A stretch of DNA of 64,000 nt from positions 868,001-932,000 of the forward strand of contig JAHNUO010000002.1 of NCBI GenBank assembly GCA_019787685.1, in the 5' to 3' direction. The DNA comes from Chiua virens (Eukaryota; Basidiomycota; Agaricomycetes; Boletales; Boletaceae). Below are positions 34,383 through 46,051 of the stretch, in pieces (the stretch's first letter is position 1; every line of letters starts with the position of its first letter). The notes under the pieces were generated by a model. The model saw nothing but the letters and a program-made list of their open reading frames with translations. It had not been told where the DNA came from and did no database searches. Both the position numbers and the translations under genes were made by a program.

Positions 34383-35471
34383 TTATCTACGAACAGCGAC
34401 TCTCCACAAAAAATAGCCGATGCCAGAGAGGAGGCCTCCGACGTGCCCTGGTGTGTCAGTTTTGGTGCGCTGCTCATATATCCAGAGTGAAATTTTCATC
34501 AACCGAGACCAAGGGAGACATACCTGATCTGAGAAGCTACGCCACCCATCATAAATAAGGATGGCAGGGAGGAATGCCCAAGCCGGACAAGGGATGACAA
34601 AGAATATCAGGAACGTATTGCGAGGAAAGGCACACGAATATAAGGCGATGGTCGCCATGATTGCGCCTGAAAAGGACATGAGCGTGATGAATGATGGAAG
34701 TGATGATATATGATATCTCACCGCTTGCACCGAGTGAAGACACGTTCTCACGTCTATAAAAGTGGTTCCAGGCGAGACTGGCGATGCTGGACGATATCCC
34801 GCCTAACGGGACATGACGGTGTGATCAGAAAGAACCGGACCGAACACGTTGGAAGAACGTACCGAGGAAATAGAGCCCCAAGAAACTCCTGTTACCGAGG
34901 AGTTGCATGACAGATGGGGCCATGAAATAAAACGTCAGGCCGTTGAACAAGGCATGTGAGGTGTCCATGTGGGAAAAGCAGGAGGTGATGAGGGTCCATC
35001 TGATGAACGAGTGTTAGTGGTAAACAAACGGACAAGAACAGAATGCACACTACATGCGGCCCGAGGAGACGTTGCGCATGTCGACGCGAAAGTTGTCGAG
35101 CATGAACCTGAGTAAGGTAGCATCGCCGGTCGTGCGCTGTATTGGATTGGTGGTTAGAACACGGACGAGAGTGGAGGTGACAGGACATAGGTCTCGGTTG
35201 CGAGCGTCCAGGTGAGGTAAACGCCGGCGTTGACTGCGATGATAGCATAGAAGATGATGTTGCTGTCTAGTGAGTTGAGCCAGTCGGGACGGGGTGGACG
35301 ACGCCATGACGATACGGAGCTGCGAAAGTGGCTGACATCGCGGTGGGATGCATTGAGAAGACCGGTACGGTTGAATTGGAGTAAAAACCTGGAACGCAAC
35401 AGAGGCGTGCGAGGAACGGTGGTGGGACTAGAGATGAGGGAACGGAAGCTTTGAAAGAGACGGATGGACAT
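34383..35471 (-). CDS. PCP1: Mitochondrial rhomboid protease
   Basis: The ATG at 35471 starts MSIRLFQSFRSLISSPTTV, a mitochondrial presequence, followed by a linker and a membrane helix (SNIIFYAIIAVNAGVYLTW). The rhomboid core has MWTLITSCFSHMD (short L1 segment), HALFNGLTFYFMAPSVMQLL, RSFLGLYFLGGISSSIASL, the catalytic-serine motif SSLGASGAIMATIALYS (the Ser lies in GASG, across an intron) and the catalytic-histidine motif TPGHVGGLLSGIGYFLWR. Both catalytic residues are intact. Pcp1/Rbd1 cleaves inner-membrane substrates such as Mgm1 and controls mitochondrial fusion. It is head-to-head with TRS20, with only 39 bp between ATGs. The stop is at 34383-34385. Confidence 0.95.
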
Positions 35472-35510
35472 GGACAAGTTCAGACGGGCACACAACAAAC
35501 AACTTCAATC

Positions 35511-36214
35511 ATGTCTCATCATCTATTTCTATTGTCGCCGTCGGACACACCGATCTACAGTCTGACACATTACTCTAACAAGCCCGCACAGACGACGAGC
35601 TATCCGCTGTCGTCGAATCTACCAAGCTGGTCGACGTCTGCGTTCGCGGGTACACTGACGGCATTGTCGGGTGCGTCGAGCGCCACGCAGTCACACCACG
35701 TACAGGGCGGTGGGGCAAAGATGGGGGGTGGGCAGGACCGCCATGTGATCCAGATGATTGCGAACGCGAGTCTGGATGTGATCGAAGATGTGATGCGGAA
35801 GGAGAGCGCGATGTAAGCTGAGCCGCTGTGCTAGTTACATACAGACGAGTGCTCAGCTGGCTGTGCAGGTACCTGAGATCGGTGGACAAGTTCAATGAAT
35901 GGATGGTGTCCGCGTTCATCACGCCTGGAAGTGAGTCAGGGTTGTACAGCAGCTGTCCGTGGCGCTGATCGGTGGTCGCTCAGACACCAAGTTTATTCTC
36001 CTCCACGAGAGCAAGAACGAGGAGGGCATCCGGGGGTTCTTCCACGAGGTGTGGGAACTCTATGTAAAAGTGAGTGGTCGTCATCGTTACATCGGGGCCG
36101 AGAATGCTGAGGATGTCGTAGACGATGATGAACCCGTTTCACGGCGCACACACGACCATCCGGAGCAGTGTCTTTGATGGGCGCGTACGGGCTTGTGCGA
36201 GAAAGTTTCTGTAG
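35511..36214 (+). CDS. TRS20: TRAPP complex subunit Trs20 (sedlin/TRAPPC2)
   Basis: Trs20 is a longin-fold subunit of TRAPP, the tether and Rab GEF of ER-Golgi traffic. Four exons give about 175 residues: MSHHLFLLSPSDTPIYSL starts the longin domain, then HVIQMIANASLDVIEDVM, YLRSVDKFNEWMVSAFITPG, TKFILLHESKNEEGIRGFF and EVWELYVK. The last exon adds MMNPFHGAHTTIRSSVFDG and VRACARKFL, a perfect sedlin ending, to the stop at 36212-36214. A somewhat Ser/Gly-rich insert around residues 25-70 makes it longer than animal sedlin. All introns are 53-60 nt with GTAAGC or GTGAGT donors, apart from a longer one of about 59 nt before the last exon. Confidence 0.95.
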
Positions 36215-36414
36215 CGAGATGCTGTGAAGGTGGTAATCGGGGTCCAGCCACTCTTTTTGTTCTCGTACAGCCAGCCATTTCTTGATCTCCTCCCCCATCC
36301 CCATCCATCCCCACCCTTTCTCTTTCTTCTCTTTCTCCCTTCTTTTCTTTTGCTATTTCTTTAGGACGCTCCGATACCATCATCTTCATCTACTTGTACC
36401 AGTCGTTTAATTTT
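36215..36414 (+). promoter_or_regulatory. CT-rich upstream tract
   Basis: From about 36282 to 36362 the plus strand is almost pure pyrimidine (CCATCC, CTTTCTC and TTTTC runs), ending in TTTCTTTAG at 36355-36363. Such tracts mark core promoters of well-expressed fungal genes, and the final AG could also be the acceptor of a 5' UTR intron of the gene starting at 36415. Confidence 0.45.
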
Positions 36415-37871
36415 ATGGCAACTACAAATCGTGCCTCTCTTCTCAACGGTCTTCGCACAGGCGGTGTCCGCGCCGCTTCCATGAGCGCCCCCCTCTCTGC
36501 TGCACCGGCCGCCTCCTTTAATCTTCCCCGCTTCCCTTCCCCCGCCATACACCCCGCCTTTCAAGACGAGGCTGACTTGGATCAGCTCTCCGACCTCCTC
36601 TCACACAACCTGTACATCAATAACCAGTCTGGCCATGCATCTCTTCCCTTCTCTCACTCCATCGATCCTCAAAACAACTCTTTCGTCCATCAGCATGTCT
36701 CTTCCCACAGGCCCTTGAACCCCAACAGCCCTCCGTTCAACCCTGCCCATCTTCAGCAGCCGGCGTCCACTGATGCTCAGCTTCACGCATATCAGCAATT
36801 GCAGTTGATGCAACTCGAGATCTTGCGTCTTCAGGTTCGTTTTCCCTCCGACTTCCTCCCACCCCACCCACTCACCTTTACTAGAATGCCCAGGCTCAGC
36901 GCAACCAGCAGGTACAAGCTGCCGTCCTCGCGGAGGCTCTTCGTCAGCAGGTTAGACGCTCTCCCATTGGATTTGCATCTGCCTCCGCCAGTCCCATCAA
37001 TACCACTTTCGACCTTCGCTCAAATACCCCTCCAGTCCGGCGCCCTAGCCAGGCCGAACTCCTCAAAGCTCAGCTAGGTGTCAGCCATCAGCTCGACGAT
37101 CATGTTCCCATGACTGCCGCCCTCGGAAGCCGTTTTGGCGCTCGACAGCCCTCCAGTACCATCACTTTCCCTTCTTTCCCCGATGGCGGTCTTCAGAGTT
37201 CCTCGCCACCCAAGCAGAGTAGCCTACTTGATGGTGGCCTCGTTCGTGGTGCTTCTCCACCACACCATACTTCCAAGGATATTACACCATCCAGGTCGGA
37301 CGCTGCCACCTCCTGGAGGCGAGGCAGTGCCACTCATTCCACCCTCATTGGCCTCCGTACTGGTTCCACCGCCCATCCCAGTGTCAAAATCACCCCTCCC
37401 CCTGGAGAGCGCCTTTCCCCTCCCTTAACTCCCGCGAATAAACTTCGCCCTCGCCCCCTCAGTTTCACCTCTATGGCTCCATCCAGTATCCCTATCGTTG
37501 CCATTGATTCGGGAAGCGAGCACGAGGACGCCATGTCGTCTGCAAGTTCGACCTCTCAGTCGAACCCCGCTACACCTCAGTCTTTGACATCACCCGAGTC
37601 TAGTCCCCTCTCACCGCGAGAGGAGGCTGCGAAGAAACTCTACGATGGCCTTGGCATGGGCCGTCCGGTCCCACATATCGTTCACACGCCTGCTATTTCG
37701 CTTCCTCAAAGGCTTGTCAGTCAACCTGTCAGACAACCCAAGGGTCCGCCATCAGGTGCCGATGAGCTCGGACCAAAGAATTTTGCCACGAGGATTAGGC
37801 GTAAGGCTATCGGTGGCTTGGGTGTTCTTATGGACGCACGCGAGCGCCGAGAGTCGATCGAGGTGTACTAA
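36415..37871 (+). CDS. Disordered basidiomycete protein, unknown function
   Basis: The ATG at 36415 begins MATTNRASLLNGLRTGGVRA. A short conserved-looking helix follows (DEADLDQLSDLLSHNLYIN), then a Gln-rich coiled segment (AYQQLQLMQLEILRLQ) that runs on across an intron at about 36836 into NAQAQRNQQVQAAVLAEALR. The rest is Ser/Pro-rich until the C-terminus, which has a basic compact block (KNFATRIRRKAIGGLGVLMD) and ends in SIEVY. Two small introns lie at about 36836-36889 and 36950. No known domain, signal or membrane segment is visible. The combination of Q-rich coil and a short conserved C-terminal block suggests a regulatory or RNA-associated adaptor, but that is a guess. Confidence 0.72.
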
Positions 37872-38458
37872 ATGGGACCTCACTTGCTTCGCAAGATATT
37901 CGGAGCTCCTTTCGAATAATGCACTCCTTTCCATTCATGTCGCATTCAGAACTGTTGCACTACTCAAACCTTGCAAGGGTGTCAATTGGTGAAATGGACT
38001 CAGAACCTGGTGCTAGCACCTGAAACAACTTCCCCTCCTTTGCAAATATGACCTGTCTATTTGTTTATGTTCCCAGTCCAGCTAAAGTGTTGTTTTAGTA
38101 GTTGTCAGCGTCGTGCTTGCCATTACGTTGCTTAGCCGTCCTCGTACAATCGCACCGACGTCTTTCCCTTTTAGCACTATTTTATTTCGACGAAGCTTCG
38201 GGTGAGGGCGTGGTTGACTCGGAAGTTGACCTGCCGAGTCTGCAACCAACCTCGCGTGAATTCATTTGTCTCATGTTGGCTATCGCATTGTTCCCGATTA
38301 GTGATGAAATGTTGAAGGTTCATGTCTTGTGTATAAGCGTCGCGCGAGAACACGGTCATTACGGACATTCAACAAAGCTTCTACCAGCTATGAGGCCGCA
38401 TGCGCAACCGGCGTGGATTTGGAACAAGATGTCAAAGCAGGTTTCATTCGATGCCATG
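37872..38458. other. 587-bp convergent intergenic region
   Basis: Between the stop of the disordered protein and the stop of ARP4. A plus-strand open frame from 38102 to 38581 overlaps the ARP4 last exon in antisense and has no recognisable product, so it is not called. Both 3' UTRs should lie here. Confidence 0.5.
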
Positions 38459-40254
38459 TTATTTACATCGTTGACCGACAATCGCCTTACCGTGTTCCTA
38501 AGAGGTCCCGGTGAGATGTACAGCACCATGCTGACGGCAAACAAACTCACCTGCCACTCTTCTCTGCTGATCCATAACTGATGGAAAGTGCCCAAGCTGG
38601 CAAGAATGCTGCCTCCCAGCCATCCCCCATACCGTCTCTCGATAGGATTTCCAGGAGCGTGTATTTTCACCTAAATATTAAATTCAGAATCACGCCATGC
38701 ACCTCGTGCAGCGGGGATTGTAAGACTGACGTGAGGGAAGTTACGAGATAGCTCGTTTTCAAGTCGATCTGCAAAACCGGAAAACAAGCTCCCGCCGCCG
38801 GTGAGGACGACGTTTCCCATGAGGACTTGACGCAAGTCCGGATCACATGCACGCAGAGACTCCGAAAGCAGGGACGGGATGTTTTTGGGCAAGTTTGGAT
38901 TTTGAGCCTTATCCGAATTGAGCGTAACGTTATGTCGAAGATTGATCAATTAAATGATGGCTTACCACGAGCTGTGGGGAATGGTAGAAAAATTCCTCCC
39001 CTACTTGGAAGCGTTCCGCGCCAAAGTATGTGTTGTATCCCGTCGGGAATTCGTATTGACGTGGCGGCCGAGAAGCGGCGGCCCTAATCACAAGTGGGTC
39101 AAGGATGTGATAAAGGGAAACGACTTTCCTGGCTCACTGTTCGTTCCAGCCTTGGTCAAGGACCCCGGCTACACTTTGAATCCATTCGTCCACTTCACGG
39201 CTTTCATACCATGACTTCCAGCTATCTGTCACTCCGGCGAGCTTATCATCGCGTAGTGTAAATTGCGGCGGCGCTCCCGGCTCCACGGGCTACAAACCAG
39301 CTTAGCATCGAAAAGACATGGTTGCGTAAACTTACGCACAAACTTTGTGGCAATGAGCTGATGAGAAAAAAGCTCTATGCCCCTTCGAAGCGGTGTCGGA
39401 TTGGCGAGAATGTGTTTGGCATGTGCATGCACAAGTTTTGGAAGTGCGGAAGAGACAAGCCCTGAGCCGATCAACTTGAAGTGAGTTTTGCTAACATGGG
39501 AAGTACTTACCTTTTCGGAGAACGAATCCGTCTACGACGGGAGTGATACTCGCCATAGAATGGCCAACATCAACGACCAAAGCGGATCCTTTTCCCGCAG
39601 CGAAACTGACGAGTGAGATGAATATCGAGTCAAGATATAGGTATTGATGCCTTACGCGTTCAGCACGCCTGTGTTTGCGATATAAAAGGCTGGGACTTGG
39701 AACTCTTCAAACATGATCTCGGCCATGCGTTCCCGATTAGCAGGCGTGTTCCATGCGGGCTCAGTGACGAGAGTAGGGTGTTCTGATGGATTAGTGCGCA
39801 TCACGTCCACCAGCGCATGCGATATCAGGGCAGGAATGGGATTAAAGTCGGATACTAGAAGATCAATTAACTATTAGTCTCCATGTCTGCTCCATGCACG
39901 AGGTCACTGACTGAGTCCGTCCCGGAACGAGTGACCGATCTCCATACCGGCTCTCCATATCGAGGGACCGTGTTGACCTAGATAAAGTTTTGCGTCGCTC
40001 CTTGGTTTCGTGCTCTCTGGGTTGCTGTCTCCGGCAGTGTCACCCATTTGAATGTCGTTGTCCCCCGCGGTGGGTTTGTACCCATAGGAGGAGGGTATGA
40101 TCGCTTTTGGTGTATCGTCTCCCGCATACCCCGCTCGAACGGACGACGAACCCATGTCGACCACGAGGGCGGAAACTTCATCTGTTCAATGTAATTGGTA
40201 TCATGTACAGTCCATTTAGTTCGCGCTTGACGTACCTCCTCCGTAGTTTACCAT
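38459..40254 (-). CDS. ARP4: Actin-related protein 4
   Basis: Arp4 is a nuclear actin-like subunit shared by NuA4, SWR1 and INO80 chromatin complexes. A tiny first exon gives MVNYGGDEV, then [51 protein letters not shown] and [14 protein letters not shown]. The middle has [38 protein letters not shown] and [19 protein letters not shown]. The C-terminal part carries the actin motif [20 protein letters not shown] and [20 protein letters not shown] before the end [13 protein letters not shown], with the stop at 38459-38461. The phosphate loops ([21 protein letters not shown]) are close to actin. About ten introns. Divergent from ERB1. Confidence 0.95.
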
Positions 40255-40633
40255 CGTGAGTGCTATGAAGTTGTCATTCAATCTCAATCAAGAATCAACG
40301 CCCTTCCTTCGACACAAATCACGTGACCAGTTGCAGGCGAGCAATAATACAGTCGTTTTGATATCGGTATTGGTTGTTTATGTATAAAAAGGAGAAATAT
40401 ATATATTCTGGTCTTCGTCAGTCGCAACACGAGTAGTATTGTCAGGTCGATACTTTGCGAAAATTAATGTTGTCGTATGCTCAAGGATGCTTACATAACA
40501 CTGGAGTAGCAGATCTCGTTTTTCTCGACTCGGAGTTCTCCGTTCATAGAATCATACTTGTGCTCCTAGATTCCTGAAAGTCGCGGTCAACCTCAACGCC
40601 AAACTTTCTCCTCTTTCCAGAAACTTTGGAGGA
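40255..40633. promoter_or_regulatory. ARP4/ERB1 bidirectional promoter region
   Basis: The 379 bp lie between divergent ATGs. TATAAAAA occurs at 40383-40390 in plus orientation, about 245 bp before the ERB1 ATG, followed by an AT run (40395-40406). Its use is uncertain given the distance. Confidence 0.35.
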
Positions 40634-43237
40634 ATGGCACGAGCGAACCTGAAGAAGAGGAAAGAACAAGAACACGATGAAGATCCCAAGGCCTCGTTTG
40701 CAGACTCTGTCGGGTTGGAGATGCTGAGCGACGAGGAGGCACGCGAGGAAGAAGAGGGTGAGAGCGGAGAATCAGAAGAGGAGGTCGACGAGTTCCCGGA
40801 GATAGACGCGGGAAGCGATACTGAGTCGGACGACGAAAGTGTCGTAGATGAGGACGAAGTTGAGGATGACGAAGGGAGCTCGGCATCAGGCTCAGAGTCA
40901 GACGCGTGTTCGGACTTGCACATATTCCCAAAGCCGAAAAATATCATCTCCGAGATCACTGGTCACCCAAAGCGTGTATACCCAGAGATTGAACCAGGGT
41001 ACGACTCAGATTCGTCTACAGAGGATGTATGTATTTCTTTCAATGACCTTTAAGAGCTGCGTTAACGCGTCGCGTATTTAGGATCCGAATCGTGTCGGGA
41101 ACATTCCGTCACACTGGTATGATGATCTCCCTCACATTGGCTACGACATCAATGGGAAGCGCGTGCTCCGTCCCGCGAAGGGAGATGAATTGGACAAATT
41201 CCTGCAGACTGTCGAAGACCCTACAACCTGGTTCGTCGTGCTTTATCTTTATGGGGTGCTTCTCATCCATGGTTAAACAGGACATCTGCTTGGGATGAGA
41301 ACGCTCAAATGAACAAGCCACTCTCTCCTGTCGAGCTAGATATCATTCGCAGACTACAAGCAGGCGAAAATCCCGATGCTGACTACGATCCGTATGAGCC
41401 CACAGTGGAGTGGTTTACTGGCAAAGGTAAAGAAGAGGTTATGCCTCTTTCTGCCGCACCCGAACCCAAGCGCCGGTGGCTTCCTAGTAAATGGGAGAAA
41501 CAAAAGGTATGTGGATTATCTCATAGACAAAATTTATAATTCACCGTATCGTAGATTATGAAAATTGTCCGTGCCATACGGCAAGGTCGTATTATCGGTT
41601 CAAAGCCAAAGACTGCAGGTGATAAGCCTCAGTTTTATGCTATTTGGAATGAGCCACCATCAAACCAGCCACCACCTCTCCCTGCCCCTAAACCCGCGCT
41701 CCCCACGCATGTTGAATCCTACAATCCGCCCGAAGAATATCTTCCCACAGATACAGAACGAAAAGAATGGGAAAACACTGATCCCGAAGATCGCGAGCGC
41801 AACTACCTTCCTCAAAAACACACCTCTCTGCGACTTGTACCTGCCTATGACCAGTTTGTCAAACAACGTTTCAACCGCCAGCTCGACCTATACCTTGCGC
41901 CGCGCATACAGCGGACTCGGCTCAACATCGATCCTAACAGCCTTATTCCAAAGCTCCCAAGTCCCAGCAGCTTGCGACCATTCCCGAACTATCGCTCTCT
42001 CGGGTTCGCACATGCGAACGCGAGAGTCCGATGTGTTTGCATAAGTCCCGATGGTGCTTGGGTGGTCAGCGGCGATGAAAATGGGAATGTAAGCTTGTGG
42101 GAAGTAAATGTCGGGCGCGAGGTTAAAAAGTGGAGCTTTTCTGACAAAGTTGGAGCGGTGGAGTGGTGCCCACGGACAGACACCAATTATTTTGTCGTTG
42201 GAACGTACGTTGTGATTCCGAGTCGGTCACGATTCACGGGTGAACTTTTGATTTTTAGAGAGGATAAGCTGCATTTTATCACCCCGCCCAATTTACCCTC
42301 CGTCATACTGCACTCTACTCAATCTACCCTCACACCTGCTACACTTCCTCCAGCCACACAATCACCCGTTAAGTGGTCGTCCTCCACGGGGAGAGAAGAT
42401 GGTCTGGTTTTGACGGTCTTGTTGCCTGCTGCGTCTGGGTTAGTCAAACAAATTGCATGGCATCGAAAAGGCGATTATCTCGCCACAGTTTGTACGTGCA
42501 TTTCATATCCATTGACATCTCTAAATATTTTTTTCTCTCCTCGTTAGCAAGCAGGGAAAGTCAGGGCAGCATCTGGATTCACCAATTATCTCGCAGACAT
42601 TCTCAGGCACCGTTCAAGAAAATCAAAGGCGCCGTACAGCTAGTATTGTTCCATCCGATTAAGCCGCATTTCTTTGTCGCGGTAAGTAAGGAAAGAACCC
42701 GTGCAACATCTCGCCTTACTTCTCATATAGACGCAACGCTACGTTCGGATATACGATTTGACCGAGCAAAAGCTGGTCAAGACGTTGATGCCGGGAATAA
42801 AATGGATATCATCTATGGACATTCATCCCTCCGGGGATCATGTCATAGTAGGCGGTTACGACAAAAAACTTTGTTGGTTCGATCTGGAGCTTAATGATAA
42901 GCCGTACAAGATCTTGCGGTAGATCCCCCTCGTAGTCATGTTTACGAGATACTAATTTCGCGTTTCTTGCAGTTATCATACCCGCGCCATCCGATCTTTG
43001 CATTTCCACCCCAGTTATCCTCTCTTCGCCTCCTCGTCGGACGATGGAACGGTCCAGATCTTCCACGGGCGGGTTTACAGTGATCTTATGACAGATCCCT
43101 TGATCGTGCCGTTAAAAATCCTCCGGGGTCATAATGTCAAGGACGGGCTTGGTGTCTTACAGGTCAAATGGGTCAGCAAGCAACCCTGGCTCCTTAGTGC
43201 CGGAGCAGATGGAAACATTTTAGTCTGGTGTAGTTGA
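40634..43237 (+). CDS. ERB1: Ribosome biogenesis protein Erb1 (BOP1)
   Basis: Erb1 works in the PeBoW/Nop7 complex in 27S pre-rRNA processing. The start [17 protein letters not shown] leads into an acidic Ser-rich region. The BOP1 N-terminal domain follows: [97 protein letters not shown] and YAIWNEPPS. The WD40 propeller starts near [18 protein letters not shown], with [47 protein letters not shown] and [18 protein letters not shown], ending [15 protein letters not shown]. Length (about 780 residues) and motif order match the family. Introns are 40-70 nt. Confidence 0.97.
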
Positions 43238-43882
43238 AACTCAGCCCTTTGTCTGATTTGCTGACTATGAAGTCCAGTCATTGTTGAGATTGAATTTTGG
43301 GATTAACCTGTCGCGTGGCGTAGCCCCATAAAGATTTTAGGAGTACGACAAGCGGCCAAATTGAAAGTGTGACTTCAATTTAGTCTTCACCTTACAGGTG
43401 TCGGATCGAAGTTTCCCGAAGTGAAACGAAACCTCCGTCTGTCACGTTTACTTCCGTACGTAGATCGATCAGATTGCTCCCGGCGGATTCAGAAACAACT
43501 TCCACCGAGGTTAAGGTGGGTGAAGAGACTATCAAGTACTGTTCTCTTTGGTCTTTGGCATGTATGAATAGCCGAAATGCTTTGCCAGGTTGTGTCAGAT
43601 GCACTGCTGATCGACGGGATGGGTATAATCCACCGCGGCAGCAAAAGCTGACTGCTGGTACGTAACTTATCGGTGACCTACTAACAGGGATCTATGCCTA
43701 TTGCAATGAATCACGTCGGCTGAGTCCCTGGTTGCCTTGAAGTGTATAAAGGCTGCTATGCTCTGCTTGACGAATCACGAAGCGGTTGCCCCCTCCGCCT
43801 TTCTCGTCATCTCAACCACCTTTGTATCGACATTGTGAACTTTTCTTTTCTTTGAGCCTTTTCTGCCGTTTGTTTCATTCCT
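43238..43882 (+). promoter_or_regulatory. Upstream region of the DUF6533-like gene with a TATA box
   Basis: TATAAA lies at 43745-43750, 133-138 bp upstream of the ATG at 43883, and is followed by pyrimidine-rich sequence (TTTTCTTTTCTTTG, 43846-43859), a good fungal core promoter. The rest of the 645-bp gap shows only short open frames without similarity. Confidence 0.5.
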
Positions 43883-45816
43883 ATGGTTCACTGGAAAGAC
43901 CCTCATGCCATGGCCATGGAGGCCGGTGAGTATTAATTCTCCTTTGTCTCCTCGTACTCAAGTTGTTTCACCATGAAATCCATAGTCGACTTCAACAACA
44001 TGGTCCACGCGCTCTGTGGACTTTACGTCTGGGAGCTCATAGTAACATTCGACTTCGAGGTCTCCATCATCAGAGGCAAACGCAAAGTCGGATGGCCACT
44101 CGTAAGTGACCCTTGCGGTATGCCAAGTCTTGTATGCTACCTCTCATTCAGGGTACGTTCTCGAACTTGATTTTTTAAAGTTGCGGTCAATCCCCTCATC
44201 TATTCAAAAGCTCCATTTTTCCTCTGCCGATATGGAATGTTGTGGGCACTGATTGGATTGTATGTTTGAATCACACGTTCACTCACAGGATGTATGACCG
44301 TGTACCTTTTCTAGGGTAATCTCGATGAACGTTTCAACTAAGGTGACTTGGTTCTGGCTCACTCACCCTGCTATCGATTGACTCCTTTCAATACTTAAGC
44401 TGAATTGTGGGGTGAGTGATGACTTGGGCTCGTAACCTAAAATCTGACCGCATCCAGGCGCTGTATACGTTCATTTCGGTGAGTGCTTTGCTTCTCGTGG
44501 CACCTGCGACAAACTAATCGACGTCAATGTAGGTCGCAGGCAATACCACGATCGCCAGTGCCTCGACATCCTTGATGATCAGGACGTGAGTTGCCTCCCT
44601 TGACCACGAGCCACAATCACCAATCACCAATCTTCCATAGAGTTGCTCTCTGGGAGTGGAGAAGATGGGTGACCATTACCATCGGTATCCTCTCCCTCGG
44701 ACAATGGGCCTATCTTGATCCGTACCATGACGGTCGTCCAAGCCGCCTGGGATGAATCCAACAGCTCTTGTGTCGTGGTCAATACGAACCATCTTCTGCT
44801 CAACCTCAACTATTCCTATAGTGGGTTCATTCCCCCTTTTCACGAGAGAAAAGACACTTATTTGTCACCGCCTTTTTGTTGACTGGGGTAGCCATGACAT
44901 TTGATTTCATTATTCTTTTATTCACTACTGTGATCCTTGGAAGATATTCCCAGCCGAACGCAGGACTCTCCGGTCTCCTGTTTCGTGATGGGCTGATCTA
45001 CTTCCTGGTCACGTCAATATGTAATACTATACCCGCGGTAAGTCATTCGATATGCACGAACACTCGCACGAACGCAAGTTTTATTTCGCAGGTGCTGAAT
45101 CTTTTAAATTTGAACGGTGAGCTTTCCCCTTCTACCCTACCCAAACGTCTGAAGCATCTACAGATGAAATGAACGTGTACGTGGTCCACTTTGCTTGCTT
45201 CCTCCATCCTGACTGCCCATACTTCACGAAAGGATTGCGACGGTGAGTACGACGCCTTTGCTTTCAACTGCACGACTTGACGAGGCCTCATCAGGTCCCC
45301 GCGGCCACTACCTCGTAAGATGATCGTCGTGCTATTTAAAACCGAGATTGATCCCTTGGCAGAGCTGTTGCGGCATGCCGCGCTGTCATCCGTCTCAGGG
45401 AATACGGTGAACGCGGCAACTCGTACTCGCTGCCCACGCTCAGCTTCCTCAACAGCTTTGCCGACCGTTACAGTTCAGTTATTTCGCCAGACCTTACTTG
45501 CAACCCGCTGACGGTTGTGTACCAGGGAAAGCATCGGTTCCGCAAACCCACCGAAGGACGAACCCACTTTCCTTTGAGGAGGAGTTTGGGTGCGTTTTTG
45601 GTTTGATGCGATGCTGATGATGGTGAGATGACGACGATTTTCAGGACCAGGAATGCAGCGAATACTACGTTCCACGATCCCAGTGCATCCAAGTTGCCAA
45701 ATTATGTCGAGTTTACTCCACTGGACGGGACTGTCAACTCAGTAGACTCGGTCTTAAAGATAGACGAAAGCCAAGCTTTGCCACCCAAAGACAATGCCTT
45801 CGTGTCTCCCGTCTAA
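43883..45816 (+). CDS. DUF6533-like multi-pass membrane protein (Agaricomycete family), two possible frameshifts
   Basis: About nine exons. The start MVHWKDPHAMAMEAVDFNN leads to HALCGLYVWELIVTFDFEVS and RGKRKVGWPL, the opening of the DUF6533-like family that is abundant in mushrooms. Membrane helices continue with FFLCRYGMLWALIG, VTITIGILSLGQWA, TMTVVQAAWDESNSSC, FDFIILLFTTVILGRY and LLFRDGLIYFLVTSICNTIP, then RAVIRLREYGERGNS and a hydrophilic tail ending in DNAFVSPV. Roughly seven helices are seen. Function is unknown. Two joins need one-base shifts: LGQWA to ILIRTM at about 44709-44712, and MNV to WSTLLASSILTAH at about 45175-45180. Either the gene is decaying or the assembly carries errors. 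The last intron ends in a conserved-looking FHDPSASKLPN segment. Confidence 0.78.
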
Positions 45817-46051
45817 GCAAAGAGAGAAAGGTCGCTTCGTGGATTCGTGTGCCCGGTTGAATATGATCTTAGTACGAGCACTTTGATATAGATATTCGAC
45901 TCTCGTGTTATTCCAGAGGAATTCCAGTACAGTACTTTTGTCAATTTCATGTCTAGAAAGACATAATTCTCCCAATTTTTAAAATCTAGTATTCAAATGC
46001 TTGGGCATATGCAGAAAACGTGTTCTGGGTCAGGAACAGACTAGGACTGGT

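Noticed and set aside
38102..38581. 159-codon plus-strand frame antisense to the ARP4 3' end
   Set aside because: It overlaps the conserved last ARP4 exon in antisense and has no similarity of its own.
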